NCBI GenBank assembly: GCA_036426205.1
Contig: CM071569.1
Location: 4,652,876-4,716,875, forward strand
Source of the DNA: Ascaphus truei
Lineage: Eukaryota > Chordata > Amphibia > Anura > Ascaphidae
Direction of reading: 5' to 3'
Length of the DNA: 64,000 nucleotides
This document shows positions 1 through 11,719 of this stretch, piece by piece. The notes beneath the pieces were generated by a model. The model saw only the letters and a program-made list of their open reading frames with translations, had not been told where the DNA came from and ran no database searches. Position 1 is the stretch's first letter, and every line of letters starts with the position of its first letter. Position numbers and translations under genes: made by a program.

Positions 1-540
1 CCCTGTGGTCTCTTCAACCTTTGGATATCTCCGGATAGATTTGTTATTTCTCTATGACCTTGGGACTTGCCTAACCAATGTTGTAGCTGATTGCATTATC
101 TTCTTGTTACTTTGCTATTCAGAGATCTAATTTACATCGCCGTTCTTGACAAGATCGTGAGGTTATCATTACAGAACACTGTGAATGCTTATTATGGGAA
201 ATCTGAAAGCATCCTACACTACCGTATGGGAGACGCGCAAGAAATGTGTTAAGAAAGGCATGATTGCGACACCAGCACTAGGCGAAATGCATTGCTTGGA
301 AGGGTCACATCCCAAAAAACATTGGGGACACACCATGGTCTTGAAAAATACAGTACTCCTTTCTTATTGCTTGCAAATACAGTACTTAGTAATCATTTAC
401 TACACATTTAGTTAGGAAATAAAAAAAAACATTATATAGCTCAAAAAACTGTGACTTTGTATGAGAAAAATGTAATCGTCTCCAAGAAAAAATGAGTGTT
501 GCAGGAATATGGATTCACTTTAAAAAAAAAAAAATGATTA
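1..540. other. No gene seen
   Basis: AT-rich sequence with A-runs near 420 and 520. A short plus-strand ORF (185-415) has no recognisable motif and no splice context. Nothing can be assigned here. Confidence 0.5.
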
Positions 541-544
541 CACG

Positions 545-805
545 TGTAAAACAGGGGGTCTCTGGAGCTGAACCCAATTAATATCAGCTATGGGGACCCC
601 CTTTTTGCAGAAATACTTACCTCCGTAGTGGTGCTGGTATCCCTTCAGAGAAACTGTGTTCCTTAGTCTTATGGCGGCTTTTAAATGTCCCGCGTCCCGC
701 GGGCCAATAGGAAGCTGTGATGTCATCTGGTGCGGCTTCCTATTGGCCCACGTGACCTGGACCTTTAAACTCTGCAGAGTTTAAAGGGGGCTGTGGGAGA
801 GCCTC
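545..805. repeat. Dispersed repeat family A, copy 1 (inverted-CCAAT stem)
   Basis: Shares blocks with copies near 36.1, 37.2, 44.3 and 56.8 kb: a 'GGGGTCTC.GGAGCTGAACC' edge, an 'ATACTTACCTCC' block, and a stem with GGCCAATAGGAAGC at 702-715 facing its reverse complement at 735-748. The family is dispersed and non-coding; its class is unknown. The stem places two CCAAT-type motifs head to head. Confidence 0.6.
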
Positions 806-1305
806 TGTGTGTGGGGAAGTGCTCGGCTGGGGGCGGGTCTTGTGTACTATGGCTGGTACATAGAAGACCTGATCATGGTCTGGGATGGGGTTCGAGAGGA
901 ACTATCAACTTTTTTTCTTTTTTTGTCTCTAGAGAAAAAAAAAGTATTATGAACAGAGTTCCTCAATCATCATTATTACTAGCAAATGCCTTTCATTTTA
1001 TTTATACCAACTTTGATATATTTTTGACATGCTATTGGGTGGGACTTTCTCCAAATCTTACTCTATTTAACCATACCAGTAAACGGGAATACAAAATCAT
1101 ATTAACTATGTGGGGATACTTAGTATGGCACCTTATCACCTACTGTACACTGTGCTGTAAGGAGCCTTGCGGCTCAACACCACATAATAGGTATGGCCCA
1201 TCCGTGTGACTCGGAGTCAGATGGAAATGATTTGATTTACTGCCCTCTGAATGTCCTCCTGTTCTCTCTGTGCTTGATACAGATCCGGGTTGTACCCGGA
1301 ACGTT
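806..1305. other. No gene seen
   Basis: A plus-strand ORF (793-1209) crosses a repeat edge and AT-rich DNA. It has no domain, signal peptide or splice context and is judged to be chance. Confidence 0.45.
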
Positions 1306-1309
1306 GCCT

Positions 1310-1721
1310 TAGGCTGCGTCCATAGAGGGGGGAGCAGTTCGGAGCCGCACTGACACTGAGGCTCGCCTGCTGAATTCTGTGCAATTTCATGCACATGCAG
1401 GCGAGACAGCGTGCGCGATCGGGAGACGGGGGGAGGCAGAGGGAGGCGGGGCAGTGACGTCGCTGGGCCAATCGCCCGCGACCCACCGACGTCAACGTCA
1501 CGGCACCGTGACGTTGACACTGCTTCGCGCTGATTGGGTGTTTTAAGCCGACAGCACTCTGAAAAACAGCTTGGCTGTCGGCTGAAAAATCCAACTCCTC
1601 AGCACGCCTGCGGACGCTCGCATGAGCCCCCTCTAAAGACATCCTCATTGAGGATGCAGGGGCTCAGCGCGGAGCGTCCGCACGGCTCAACGCGGCTTGT
1701 CCTTCTATGGACGTGGCCTAA
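1310..1721. mobile_element. MITE-like element with ~20-bp terminal inverted repeats
   Basis: The ends are inverted: TAGGCTGCGTCCATAGAGGG on the left and, as the reverse complement of the right end, TAGGCCACGTCCATAGAAGG. The interior is GC- and CpG-rich and contains a near-central perfect palindrome at 1492-1517 (arms around ACGTCACGG, 2-nt spacer) and a second stem at 1549-1584 (AGCCGACAG/CTGTCGGCT). No ORF for a transposase is present, so this is a non-autonomous DNA transposon. The outermost bases CTTAG are self-complementary, so the target duplication is ambiguous. Confidence 0.65.
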
Positions 1722-1835
1722 GTCAGCTTGCTCTTCAATAAATAAAAAGATCATGCAGTATTTTAACCTGCATTTGCTGTCCTTCCCTGTGGTGCTGAAG
1801 CACATCTCATGTCATCCTGTTCTCTTCCTGTAGAG

Positions 1836-2027
1836 CAGGGGTTCTCAACTCCAGCCCTCAAGGGCCTCCAAAAGTCAGGTTTGAGGATATCCCTGCTTCA
1901 GCACAGGTGGTCAATCAGAGGTCAGTCTTTGACTGAGCCTCTGATTGAGCCACCTGTGCTGAAGCAGGGATATCCTCAACACCTGACCTGTTGGGGGGTC
2001 TTGAGGAGCTGGAGTTGAGATCACCTG
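1836..2027. mobile_element. Palindromic hAT-type MITE (family H), copy 1
   Basis: Nearly the whole element is an inverted repeat. Each arm carries 'CTCAACTCCAG.CCTCAAG', 'GGATATCCCTGCTTCAGC' and 'CACAGGTGG', meeting at 'CAGTCTTTGACTGAG'. The end CAGGGGTTCTCAAC is typical of hAT elements. Eleven full or partial copies occur in this window. It is non-coding, and no target duplication is preserved at this copy. Confidence 0.8.
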
Positions 2028-2039
2028 ACATTGAACAAC

Positions 2040-3510
2040 ACAACTTTGTTTTTTTAAAATGCTTTTAATTAGATACAAGCAACACCAACAACAAGCTCAT
2101 CAACTCCGACGTGTGAGAGTTTTTTTTTTTTATTATACAGTGTGTATTTAGTTTTATTTGGTTTGCACTGCTGTTTTTAAAGCGGCTCTCCGCAGGACGG
2201 GAAAGCAAAGCATTGATTTGCATTGTGCTCGAGCCCCCCTCAGAAGTGATGGGATTAGGAACACCAATGGGAGAAAGTGTTTACTTTGCACTAGTTCAGC
2301 TAAGAAAAGCCGTTCCTCCATTGGGCTTGTTTTGTGCGTGTTTATTGAAGGCATCACTTTGTTTTGCCGTTCTTTTTGGCAGTAAATGGGCGACACCTGT
2401 GGCAGGGTGGGTGTTCGTGAAAGGAATCTGCAATTTACAGACACAGAGGAAACCAACTCTTAAGTTATGTTTGTGTTGCTTAATTCAAAGTGAAAATGAT
2501 TAAAATGATGGCATGTAATTTTCAAACCTATTTAGAAAATATAACACAGCGTAAGTAACATGCGATGTAAATATCCGTCACTGTAAAGTGTAACACAGTG
2601 ATTTTAACTAAAAAAAATGATTTTGGAGCGGTGTGTATCAAACAGCATTAACGCAAGCTGCCAGTCATTTTTATTCGGCCCCTTAGTTTGTGTCATATGT
2701 AAGGGACTTTCATGAAAGCTTAACAGATGTATTACCCCGTTAACGTTGGTTAACGCAAGAAATAATGCAGAAAATATCACAAGCGTTAAAGAGAATTCTT
2801 GTTCTCAATGGCACCGCTTATTTCCTGCAATAAATAGCGTTAACGCATCATATTGCCTTAACTGGTGCAATAATGTCTGAATAATATGTACGTTCATTAG
2901 TAGGCAGTGTTGGGTAAATTCGGACTTGGCAGATACCACAAACACCTATTGCCAAAAAGTTGAGTTAAAAGAACACTAAACTGATACACAGCACCAGCAT
3001 ACAGTACAGATATCAGTCACTCCATCAAAAATACTCCTATTGCTTCATATCACAATGCAAGCAGGCACAGTGATTCCTCTCTACCCCAGTCACAGGGAAA
3101 TAAAGTGACACCGGTCACATGGAGGAACTCACACAGGAATTTGAATTGACTTTAACCTAACAGTTCTTACTAATCTTCAGCATTCTAGTAGCCAATAACC
3201 ATTTGGCTTCTACTGGGTTTGATGCATCAAGTCAAAGTGATGCAATTCTGGAGAAAATCATTTGCTTCAGGTGTATCAACGAAAAATCAACATTGACGTT
3301 AAAGTGGTTTTTTTTCTTTGATACATTTGGTGCAGTTTGTTGCGAAGATTGCATAACTTTGGCTTTCATACATATGTGATTTGTGATCAGTGCAGAGAAG
3401 TGTGTTTTGACAGACTCGGATATGGCATTTTATTTTTTTAGGGCAAATAGAAGGGAAAGAAGAATGGCGGATAGAGATGCAGAATTTGATATATCAGATT
3501 AATATAACTC
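2040..3510. other. No gene seen; ancient repeat-like DNA
   Basis: AT-rich DNA with several GTTAACG/CGTTAAC motifs between 2640 and 2860, suggesting a decayed inverted-repeat transposon, and A/T runs. ORFs near 2154-2503 lie in both orientations of the same segment and show no protein signature. Confidence 0.4.
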
Positions 3511-3513
3511 TGT

Positions 3514-3970
3514 TGCGACCATGTAATCTTCCCCAACTCCTTTGGCGAATCTCCCAATGGTGCAAGCTGGGGCAGAGACGCGAATGTGATACATCTCATT
3601 AGTTTGTGACAACAAACTCCCTCCAACACCTCCTAGTGACTCTACCAAGGTGGAAAGGGGGGCAGAGAACAAGAATATTGTACATGTACATAATAATCTG
3701 GGCACCATGATACTCCCCCAAACTCTCCTATAAACACCTTCCATGGGGAGGGCAAGTGGGGCAGAGACGCAGAATTGTGATACATCTATTATATTGTGCA
3801 CCATGTTACTCCCCACAAATTATCCTCTGACTCTCCCCAAGGTGCAAGCTGGGGTATCGACGCAGAATGTGATACATCTCATTATATCTGTGCACCATGT
3901 AACATCCCCCCCAAAATCCTCCTACTGACTCTCCCCAAGGTTGCAAGCTGGGGCAGACAGGGAAAAGTTG
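3514..3970. repeat. Minisatellite, ~95-bp unit, about five units
   Basis: Units share 'CTCCCCAAGGTGCAAGCTGG', 'GGCAGAGACGCAGAAT', 'GTGATACATCTCATTATA' and 'GTGCACCATGTAA'. They differ by substitutions and short indels. ORFs on both strands across it are by-products of the repetition. A lone diverged unit occurs at 23575-23700. Confidence 0.8.
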
Positions 3971-4625
3971 GAGCGCAATACTATTGAAACATAGGGGAGC
4001 AGAATGAAAGTGTCCGGTTTTGTGCCAAAAATGCTCTGATATTTAATAATTGACATTAAAAGATACATATTCCTATATAGTTGTTTTATGAATCATTTGA
4101 AGGAATGCAAACATTAGAACAGAAATTCATGCTGCTTAGCTTTTTGGGGGTATGTTTACATTACTTTACGGGCTTCAGGGGGGACTCAACCACGTTACTT
4201 CTGGTTCCGGGGACCACACTTGTTGCCGGTAGACTGAATGTGTTGAATTTCCCAGGGAAGAAACATATGCGCGTGCGGACCAGCCTGCCACTGCTGGCCA
4301 ATAGAAAGCTCCGTGTCTGATGGCCAAAGACAAGATAACTGCAGTGTCTTTATGTTTATTAAAATTAGGGCAATGGTTGGAATAGCAGAATACTGATACA
4401 TAACGGAAACTGCAAAGAGTGGGGGTTACATTACTGATAAAACAATTCATATAAATATGCAAGAAACACCAAAACTCACTGGGACACACTATGTGTAAGA
4501 GATAGATTTTGTTTTCACATTTAGTGGGCTCAACTTAGTATAGTACGAACTATAAATCAGCAAGTTAATTGAATGCCACACCCCATAAGTGAGGGACAGC
4601 CTGAGAAATGTTGAGTCCTATAGCA

Positions 4626-4952
4626 CAGGGGTGGGCAAACTGGGGGTGCGAGATGTGTGGGGGGGGGCGTGGCAGTTACGGAGGCCCCCCGCTCTTTTCC
4701 GAGGCATTTAACTTAAATTCCGGGGATTGCCTCTGTAACACCTTTTCCCTTACCTTGTCTCCGGCGACCCATCGCCATGGCAAAGCGTCATCAAATGACG
4801 CCGTGGGGAGACGTAACGTCGCATTGCCATGGCAACATTGATGTCACTGACGCAACTGTGTAAATTGATGCTGGAGACAAGAAGAGATGGGGGGCGCAAG
4901 CATGGGGGGAGAGCAGGCAGGGGGCGCAGACTGAAAAGTTTGCGCACCCCTG
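4626..4952. mobile_element. Non-autonomous hAT element (family C), copy 1
   Basis: The ends are CAGGGGTGGGCAAACTG and, as reverse complement, CAGGGGTGCGCAAACTTTTC, typical hAT termini. The CpG-rich interior contains CCATGGCAA and TGACGTCA-like blocks and 'TTACCTTGTCTCCGGCG', shared with copies at 41817-42035 and 43860-44174. The flanks match only weakly (TAGCA shared). No transposase remnant is seen. Confidence 0.75.
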
Positions 4953-4959
4953 GCGTAGC

Positions 4960-6430
4960 AGAACGATCTGATTCTTGCATGCAGACGTAGTAGACTTTCT
5001 GTTTCATCGGCAAGTCGACTGACTTACCGATTCATCATTGGGGCCCGAGTGATTACAGACGTGTGCAAATGTGTTACCGCGGCTCGGCCGTGTGCCGGCC
5101 ACAATCAGAAAGCGATATTATCTGCGGTGTTATTTAGTCATTGCAATTCGGTTTGCTGGCAGATGGCGCACTGATACCTTTGCCTACGCCGCTCATGCGC
5201 TTCTTCAAGAGACACGGCACACGTCTTTCTATACAATATAATGTTCCAATGTAACAATGTCACCAGAAGTGCAGTGAACAGCACGAGAACTTATATTTAG
5301 ACATATACAATGTAACAATGTCACTAGAAAAGTCTAGAAACCCTTATATTAAGATGGCATCCAGGTGACTAGGCTGCCCCACAGAGCCCATCGGGACCAC
5401 AATGAGCACCCCAAACACTGACAAATCGGGAGTTCCCACGAACAAAACAAGTAAAAGTCTCCGGCGCCGAGACAGTGTTGGAGCTGTGGGGGGCGGAGGG
5501 GGGAGGGGGGGGGGGGGGGGGGTTCTCATGCTCCGTGAATGGGACCACAGCTGGCGTTATCCATTGGTGCTGTGACAGCGCAGGTGTGACTGCGGCCCCA
5601 AAAATGAAGCTTTGCCTGCCTCTGTGTTTAGATGATTCCATGTTAACGTTTCAGCGGGTTTCCATATGCACGGAAACTGCAAGAAGTACGTTTCCTGTAC
5701 TCAATGCCCATGAAGTCTGCAATCAGAACAAAACTTTTGAGCATTGAAGACTTTAGAATATATCACAAATGTTCCCATTTCCATAACAAAAAACATTTCA
5801 TGTTTAAATTAAAAAGTTGGTCTACATATTAAATCGGTTCCTTAGCAACGGAGGTCTTGCTAATTATATTTTTTATTACATAAGTTATTTAACAAGTATT
5901 TAAATTGATTTATTATATGCTATCTTCAACAGTTCTTCTGGGGCTGGTGGAGCCAGAAGTACTAATATTTCACTTTCTGCAGTTAAATGACAACATGTTG
6001 TTAATATATTTAAAAGCTTAAATTATAGGATATTTTCAGTTAATGAATTGACTTAATCAAATGAAAAATATGTTGAAACAAATAGTGTTAATCACAACTA
6101 AATTACCATTCTATGATATGTAGATTATGCGGGGGGGGGGGGGGGGGGAGGACTAACTTCTCACCAATAGTCCATAAACTGATATATTTAACCCCTTGGG
6201 GGTACATAATTAAACAGCCAGTGTGATCCCACCATTAACTTCTTGCTATGAGGGGGCTAGCAATGACATGATTTTTTTGGTTTGCTTGTTAAACATACTT
6301 AGTATTAGACTTTCGTGCAATAATTATTTCAGATACTCATTGATTATAGATACCCTACACGTTATAACAAGACACCGAAGTCAGCACTTAAGACACAACC
6401 AAACAGGAAGGTTTTCAAAGCAGCACATTC
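4960..6430. other. No gene seen; two long G-runs
   Basis: Mixed unique and low-complexity DNA. A G-rich tract at about 5486-5522 and a G-run at about 6131-6148 could form quadruplexes or be length-unstable in the assembly. Proline-rich ORFs near 5344-5641 (minus) are just the complement of the G-run. No splice-flanked exon was recognised. Confidence 0.45.
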
Positions 6431-6437
6431 CTGTACT

Positions 6438-6726
6438 GACCTATGCAAACACATACGTACTGTACCTATGCAACACATACTGTACGCCTACATATGCAAC
6501 ACATACTGTACTGTACCTATGCAATACATACTGTACTGTACCTATGCAACACATACTGTACTATACCTATGCAACACATACTGTACTGTACCTATACAAC
6601 ACATACTGTACTGTACCTATGCAACACATACTGTACTGTACCTATGCAACACATACTGTACTGTACCTATGCAACACATACTGTACTGTACCTATGCAAC
6701 ACATACTGTACTGTACCTATGCAACT
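6438..6726. repeat. Tandem repeat, 25-bp unit, ~12 copies
   Basis: The unit contains ACCTATGCAACACATACTGT plus five bases, about 12 times, with a few substitutions. Because 25 is not a multiple of 3 and the unit has no stop in any register, all three plus-strand frames stay open and encode the same 25-residue cycle. This explains the overlapping ORFs at 6223-7037; no gene is implied. Confidence 0.9.
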
Positions 6727-6765
6727 TAACAATGATAATTAGAGTTTGGTTTATTGGATGCCAGA

Positions 6766-6862
6766 CGTTCTCAACTCCAGCCCTCAAGCCCGCTAACAGG
6801 TCAGGTTTTGAGGATATCCCAGCTTCAGCACAGGTGGCTCAATTAGTGGCTCGTGGTGTTCA
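6766..6862. mobile_element. Family H hAT MITE, half copy
   Basis: Only the left arm is present: 'TTCTCAACTCCAGCCCTCAA', 'CAGGTCAGGTTTTGAGGATA', then 'CTTCAGCACAGGTGGCTCAA'. The right arm is missing, so the copy is truncated or recombined. Confidence 0.7.
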
Positions 6863-7039
6863 TTCAGTCACGGATCACAGTGGTGCCCCAACCTTAAAAG
6901 TCCTCTACATCCCTGACACGTTTCACGACATGCTACAAGTTCGGCAGCTGACATTAGTGGGAAAGGGAGCTCAGAGCACATGTTGGATGTTTATTGGAAA
7001 GAGACTCTGCTGTAATTTAAGGCTAAATGAGCTGTGATG

Positions 7040-7054
7040 ATATTATATATATAG

Positions 7055-7085
<31 letters not shown>

Positions 7086-8061
7086 AAACACAGAGCGAGA
7101 GAGAGGAAGAGAGATTGAGAACGACTTGATTTTTGGGAGTACTGGACAGAAGGTGAGGAGCGTCCACGGAGGCTGACGATTGACGAGAGCACAGAGTTTA
7201 CTGCTACATTGAGACGAGTCTGGCCCTCACAGGCGGGGACTAGAGACGACGCAGGATCCGATACTCTCTGATTTGGTTGCTTCCCGGACTCGGTGTAGAG
7301 ATGATCGCTGCACTAGACTATGGCAATGGGAGGCTGACGGATCTGAGTGAGATGAGAAGGATGTCGTCTATTCTGGGACCTGAGGACGAGTCTTGGCTTT
7401 CCGAGGAGTGAGGACATTGGGACTTGCACATCTGCTTGAGATTTCGCGAGAGAGATTGCCAAGATCCGGCGTGAAAGATCGATGGCTTGGAGATGATCGT
7501 ACTGTTGATGTGTGCTGAGTGCCGCGCTAGGAGGTGAGAGTTTGTAATGTCTCCTCTTTTTTTCTTTCCCCAGTCTGCCTTTCGAAGAGGTGGGCGAGCA
7601 TGGCTAGTCCATTGATGTAGTTGCTACTTTGACTATGCGTGAAGAGCGCGAGAGGCAGTTTCGTTTCGGTCTCTCTTGCGACTGATTCTGAACGGACTTT
7701 CCAGCTGAAGAGGAGTATTGTGGTTGAGTGAGTGCTAGAAGAGATTCCGAGATCGCCGCTCCTGGTGGGGATGACGATGAGTGTCGATGTGCCGAGCGAG
7801 AGAGACCTAGAGATCGGAGATGATGAGAGAGGGGGGGGGCGAGAAGGGCTGTGGCAGTGAGGTGGATTGAGATGAGAGTCCTGGTGTTTCAGCGACTAGA
7901 AGCGAGTTTGAGAAGGACGATTTCCTCTTTCCCCGAACTCGGGAGGAGAGAGACGGGAAGAGAGCGATTAGAGACCCCCAGCGAGGCGCAGATCGCTCCC
8001 GAGGAGAAGGAGAGGAACAACTGAGGTGAGGGGGGAAGAGATCCCCGAGACTCGGGGGGGA

Positions 8062-8100
<39 letters not shown>
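7040..8100. repeat. AT microsatellite followed by ~1 kb purine-rich tract ending in (GA)n
   Basis: (TA)n at about 7043-7083, then a kilobase rich in GAG/AGA on the plus strand, ending in pure (GA)n near 8065-8098. A short pyrimidine block with 'TTTCTTTCCCCAG' at 7558-7573 looks acceptor-like, but no open exon follows. Class unknown. Confidence 0.5.
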
Positions 8101-8103
8101 TGT

Positions 8104-8318
8104 ATCAGTATCGTGTTAGCCGAGCGTTAATAATCAAAAATGAATAGACAATTCCGTCTGTGGCTAACGAAATGCTTTCGAGGGCTTTCGACAGTGTATC
8201 TCGAAAGCTCGCACAAATAAAAGCATTTGATTAGCCACAGACGGTATTGTCTATTCATCTATCTATATCTATATCTTATATATATATTATTAAGCTTGGC
8301 TAACACGGTACAGATTCC
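8104..8318. mobile_element. Compact fold-back element (family F)
   Basis: Imperfect palindrome. The left arm has 'ATCGTGTTAGCC', 'AATAGACAATTCCGTC' and 'TGTGGCTAACGAAATGC'; the right arm repeats these in reverse ('GCATTTGATTAGCCACAGAC', 'GGTATTGTCTATTCAT', 'GGCTAACACGGTACAGAT'). The same arms, spaced by ~720 bp of cargo, occur at 39820-40785. No ORF. Confidence 0.65.
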
Positions 8319-8519
8319 TCTACATATACAGTATATATATATATACATAATTATTTCTTCTGTATAAGATTTGCTTTGATCAGGGTGAAGTAGAGCACTC
8401 TGCTTGTGCATTATGTGCGTGTCTGCCAGGAGTTTTGGTATACCATCCATCTGCCTGCCCATGTTCAGCATCCTTGCTATGTGTGTTTTATTTCTGATTG
8501 ATATCTTCATGCATTATAT

Positions 8520-10030
8520 GACTTGTTAGTTATTTGCTTTATTCTTATAGGGCCCTTTGTAAACAGCTCATTAGCACCTAAGGGACACATTTTGTTATTG
8601 GCTACGTCTTAAATGACATGCACATTCATTTAAACTATTGTTTAAGAAATGTTTACACTTACATTCTACCTTCAATTCATTATTATGTTACTTTTTAGCT
8701 AGTACAACTTACAATAAACGTCCCTCATTTTTGTCAGTCCAATCACTCCGTGACAAGGGCTCCTTTTCCAAACCACGTTTTTGTTGAGCCATTTCTAGAA
8801 CATTCTATTGTTAGGCCAAACTGATTTCATAACCTGGGTGGTGCCTCTTAGTTTGCCACAAACATGTGCTTTGCGAGAGGACCTCTGTGGAGTAATGAGA
8901 AAATAAATGCTTTATTGTGGCTCTATTGTTGTTTTTAATTTTGTAACGAAGATCAGCCTTTTCAGAATGATGTGAGGTGTTAAGCGGGACCTCCGTGTTA
9001 CCTCCTCATCAGGCACGCCTAAAACATACTCTACTTTCACCTCTTCTTGGTGTATTTTCCCGGAATGCAAGCTATTCCCGGTAGCGCCTCCGTATGAAAA
9101 GAACAGCAATAGCAATTCCAAAAAGTGCTTGCAGCACGTGCTCCTTGCTGGAGCAGAATTAGGAAGTGTTCTTACATTGAGAACAGCCGATATTCCTAAT
9201 TGGCAGCTAATATCAGACAGGTGCAATGTAATGTGGGAAGCCCCACGTTGATGTTATTTAAATAAATTAGGGATAGACACACCTCGGCTCTGCCTGTCCA
9301 GTCATTAGATTAGCGAAAACATAAACTACATTTTGCATTTATTTTTGTCCAACAACATCACGGTCGTATTTTTACGGGGTGCAAAAAGCCATATATATGA
9401 TAGATAGATTGAATGTTTGTATTTTTTAGTAATTAAGTCTACTTAGTGTCTGATCACTTGTTAGGTGTTTTTTTTCTTTTTCTAGTATTATTGTAATGTC
9501 TTTATGTTTCATTACATTTCATCTATATTTGTTTCATAGGTGTATATATCCATCAGATATAATGTATATGCTGAATCCATTCTTATGCATATGTTACATC
9601 ATTTTGTTTATATGTTTTTTTTATAGGTCTGTTAAGTATGCCTCAGTTGAGTCACGCAGTCTGTTTATTATGTTTATCTTTATTTTGTGTCTTTGTATAT
9701 ATATGCGTTCTCCATGTGTCAGTTTTTGTGGCAGCTGGATCATCTTTTTAGCCATTATGTTATCTATTGGCTTGTAACATTATTGTTGCAAGGCTTTATC
9801 TGTTTGTAATACATTTCTTCTATTTACCTAGTCCAAATTTAACAACCATATAATTTCAATATGAATACCCTTGGTTCCATCCTTTATCTACAGCAGTGTA
9901 AGGGTTAAGAGTTTCCGTGTTAGTTGAGAGCTTCATGACGTCTCTCTATCAGCTGTAGGGACTATTTTCACAATTAGAGAAGGACTTTTTACTCAAATGT
10001 AAGGTTTTTCAGGCTATTTAAAGTCAGACC
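8520..10030. other. No host gene seen; probable decayed transposon toward the right
   Basis: AT-rich. A 93-residue ORF at 9496-9777 is Phe/Ile/Cys-rich from T-rich DNA and has no family signature. The right end leads into the 10.05-kb CGAAACGCGT tail, so part of 9400-10160 may be one element. Confidence 0.35.
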
Positions 10031-10039
10031 TAGCTGCCA

Positions 10040-10165
10040 CATATCACTCTTTGATAAAGTCGCAAGACGAAACGCGTCAGAGGATTTCTAAGTCTTTTTA
10101 ACCTGGCTGTCATGCCGCAATAAAAGTTTTCTCTACTGCACGTTGCCTTCAGCCTGATTTTAACC
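10040..10165. repeat. Recurrent CGAAACGCGT-containing element tail, copy 1
   Basis: Contains 'CTTTGATAAAGTCGC', then 'GACGAAACGCGTCAGAGG', then an AATAAA near 10117. Related CGAAACGCGT or ACGCGTTTCG cores with the same TTTGACAAAG-like neighbour occur near 17130 and 21250. It is probably the conserved terminus of a transposon family. Confidence 0.45.
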
Positions 10166-10234
10166 AGCAGTGCTCTGAGCCCTTTCACTCGCTTACAAAA
10201 AGCCATATAGTGTCTGAGTAACGGGTTTGCGCTA

Positions 10235-10770
10235 TGACTCATACTAGAAAACAAGAGGTAACGTTCAATGTATTCAAATATTAAAAAGTGTACAGCACAT
10301 AAAATAGGCAGAGCTGTCTCATCAAACGGCACGTCCCCACCTCACCGCATCCACTAAATGTAAGCATATGCCTCAGTAATAGCAACGACCCCCTCCCGGT
10401 TGGAGGCTATAAGGTTAATCCATGACCTGGGCTTGCTGCGGAGCTCAAGCCGCGCGCCCGCTACTGGGTAGGAGAAGGGAGAAGGTGGGGATCGCGGCCG
10501 CATCCTGCGCCTGGCGTCACGCATCCCGCAGAGACTCCTGGATGTTGTTGTTATATTGATTTGGGGTTTTCTTGCGCTCCTCTCTTTATTATGTTATATG
10601 TGGTTTATTGGCCCCGGTGGGTCACGGGAGTGAGTGGGAGCAGCAGAAGTAACATACACTTGGATCTGCAGTGAAATCCCCATCAGTGCAGACTGATCTG
10701 TGCAGACAGATCTGTGCAACGCCCAATGCAATACTTCCTGGTAACACATTTTATAACGAAATAAATAAAT
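10235..10770 (+). mobile_element. LINE 3' tail split by a ~440-bp insertion
   Basis: The tail 'TACTTGAAAACGAGAGGTAA' plus 'CTTCCTGGTAAAACATTTTA', intact at 22.6, 42.7 and 46.2 kb, is split here: the first part is at about 10243-10276 and the second at about 10719-10770. The split falls at CAATGTATT on the left and CAATGCAAT on the right, as expected of a target duplication. The inserted segment is GC-rich in its middle and unclassified. Confidence 0.5.
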
Positions 10771-10774
10771 TAGC

Positions 10775-11465
10775 CAACTCTAAATTGCCCCAAAGGTTTA
10801 CAGTCATAACAAGAAAAAAGGATTTAGCAGTATGGAGGTTATAGTAGCAAGCTAATTCATAAAAGTATATAAATATTTATAAAACTTTAACCAGCATTGT
10901 TTAAAGAGTTACTAACCCTCCCCCATGTTATGAGACATAGGGGCGTAATCTGTAATATCTGAATCGGCTGCAGTTTTTGGATGGAATTCCCCTTTGATTT
11001 TAATCGGAAATTACATCCGAAAATGTTCCGAATGGTCACTTTGGAGGATACAGAACAAGTCCCATCATTAGTAAATATTTCACTGGAGTTTTTTGCCTTC
11101 CTCTAGGTAATTATAACTACAAATATAGTATGAGTTTCTCCACCAATTAAGTTTACCCCATTTTTATTCGGATAAACATACCTTGCGGATTATGTAGCAA
11201 CATTGAAATAACAGGATTTTCAGTTTGCATCTCGTAGCCTTAATGAAACAAGGCCCTTTGCCCGGAATTTGCACCAAATGCATCAAAACGGTCAATGGTC
11301 ATAGGTGCATGAACATGGCATAGTGAGACATTATATTGTGTGCCTCTGTGTATGTGACAAATTACTCTGATCTGGAGTAAGTCTGTCTCATTACCAGTCT
11401 GCACCAGATGCAAGAAATGTTATTAAAAGAAACGTGGTACATTTAATGTAGCATTGTGCGTTGAT
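10775..11465. other. No gene seen
   Basis: AT-rich DNA with old-repeat character (several AATCGG/CCGAAT-like inverted words near 10960-11040). No splice-flanked ORF and no RNA gene recognised. Confidence 0.4.
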
Positions 11466-11475
11466 ACTTCTACAC

Positions 11476-11685
11476 CAGGGGTGGCCAACTCCAGTCCTCA
11501 AGAGCCGCCAACAGGTCAGGTGTTCAGGATATCCCTGCTTCAGCACAGGGGGATGAAATCAGTTGCTCACTTGAAGACTTCAGCTTCAGCACAGGTGGCT
11601 CAATCAGTGGCTCAGTCTTTGACTGAAGCAGGGATATCCTGAAAACCTCACCTGTTGGTAGCCCTTGAGGATGGGAGGTGAACCC
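11476..11685. mobile_element. Family H hAT MITE, copy with extended centre
   Basis: Begins CAGGGGTGGCCAACTCCAG and ends with a diverged complementary arm ('GATATCCTGAAAACCTCACC'). The centre carries an additional 'CTTCAGCACAGGTGGCTCAA' block, so this is an internally rearranged copy. Confidence 0.75.
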
Positions 11686-11719
11686 TTGAGCTTTCACACT
11701 GGCTGGGCTACTTTCCCAG

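Noticed and set aside
6438..6726. CRISPR-like repeat array
   Set aside because: Units are contiguous 25-mers with no spacers, in vertebrate-type DNA.
9496..9777. 93-codon ORF resembling a small membrane protein
   Set aside because: T-rich DNA biases to Phe/Ile/Leu/Cys; no other evidence for a gene.
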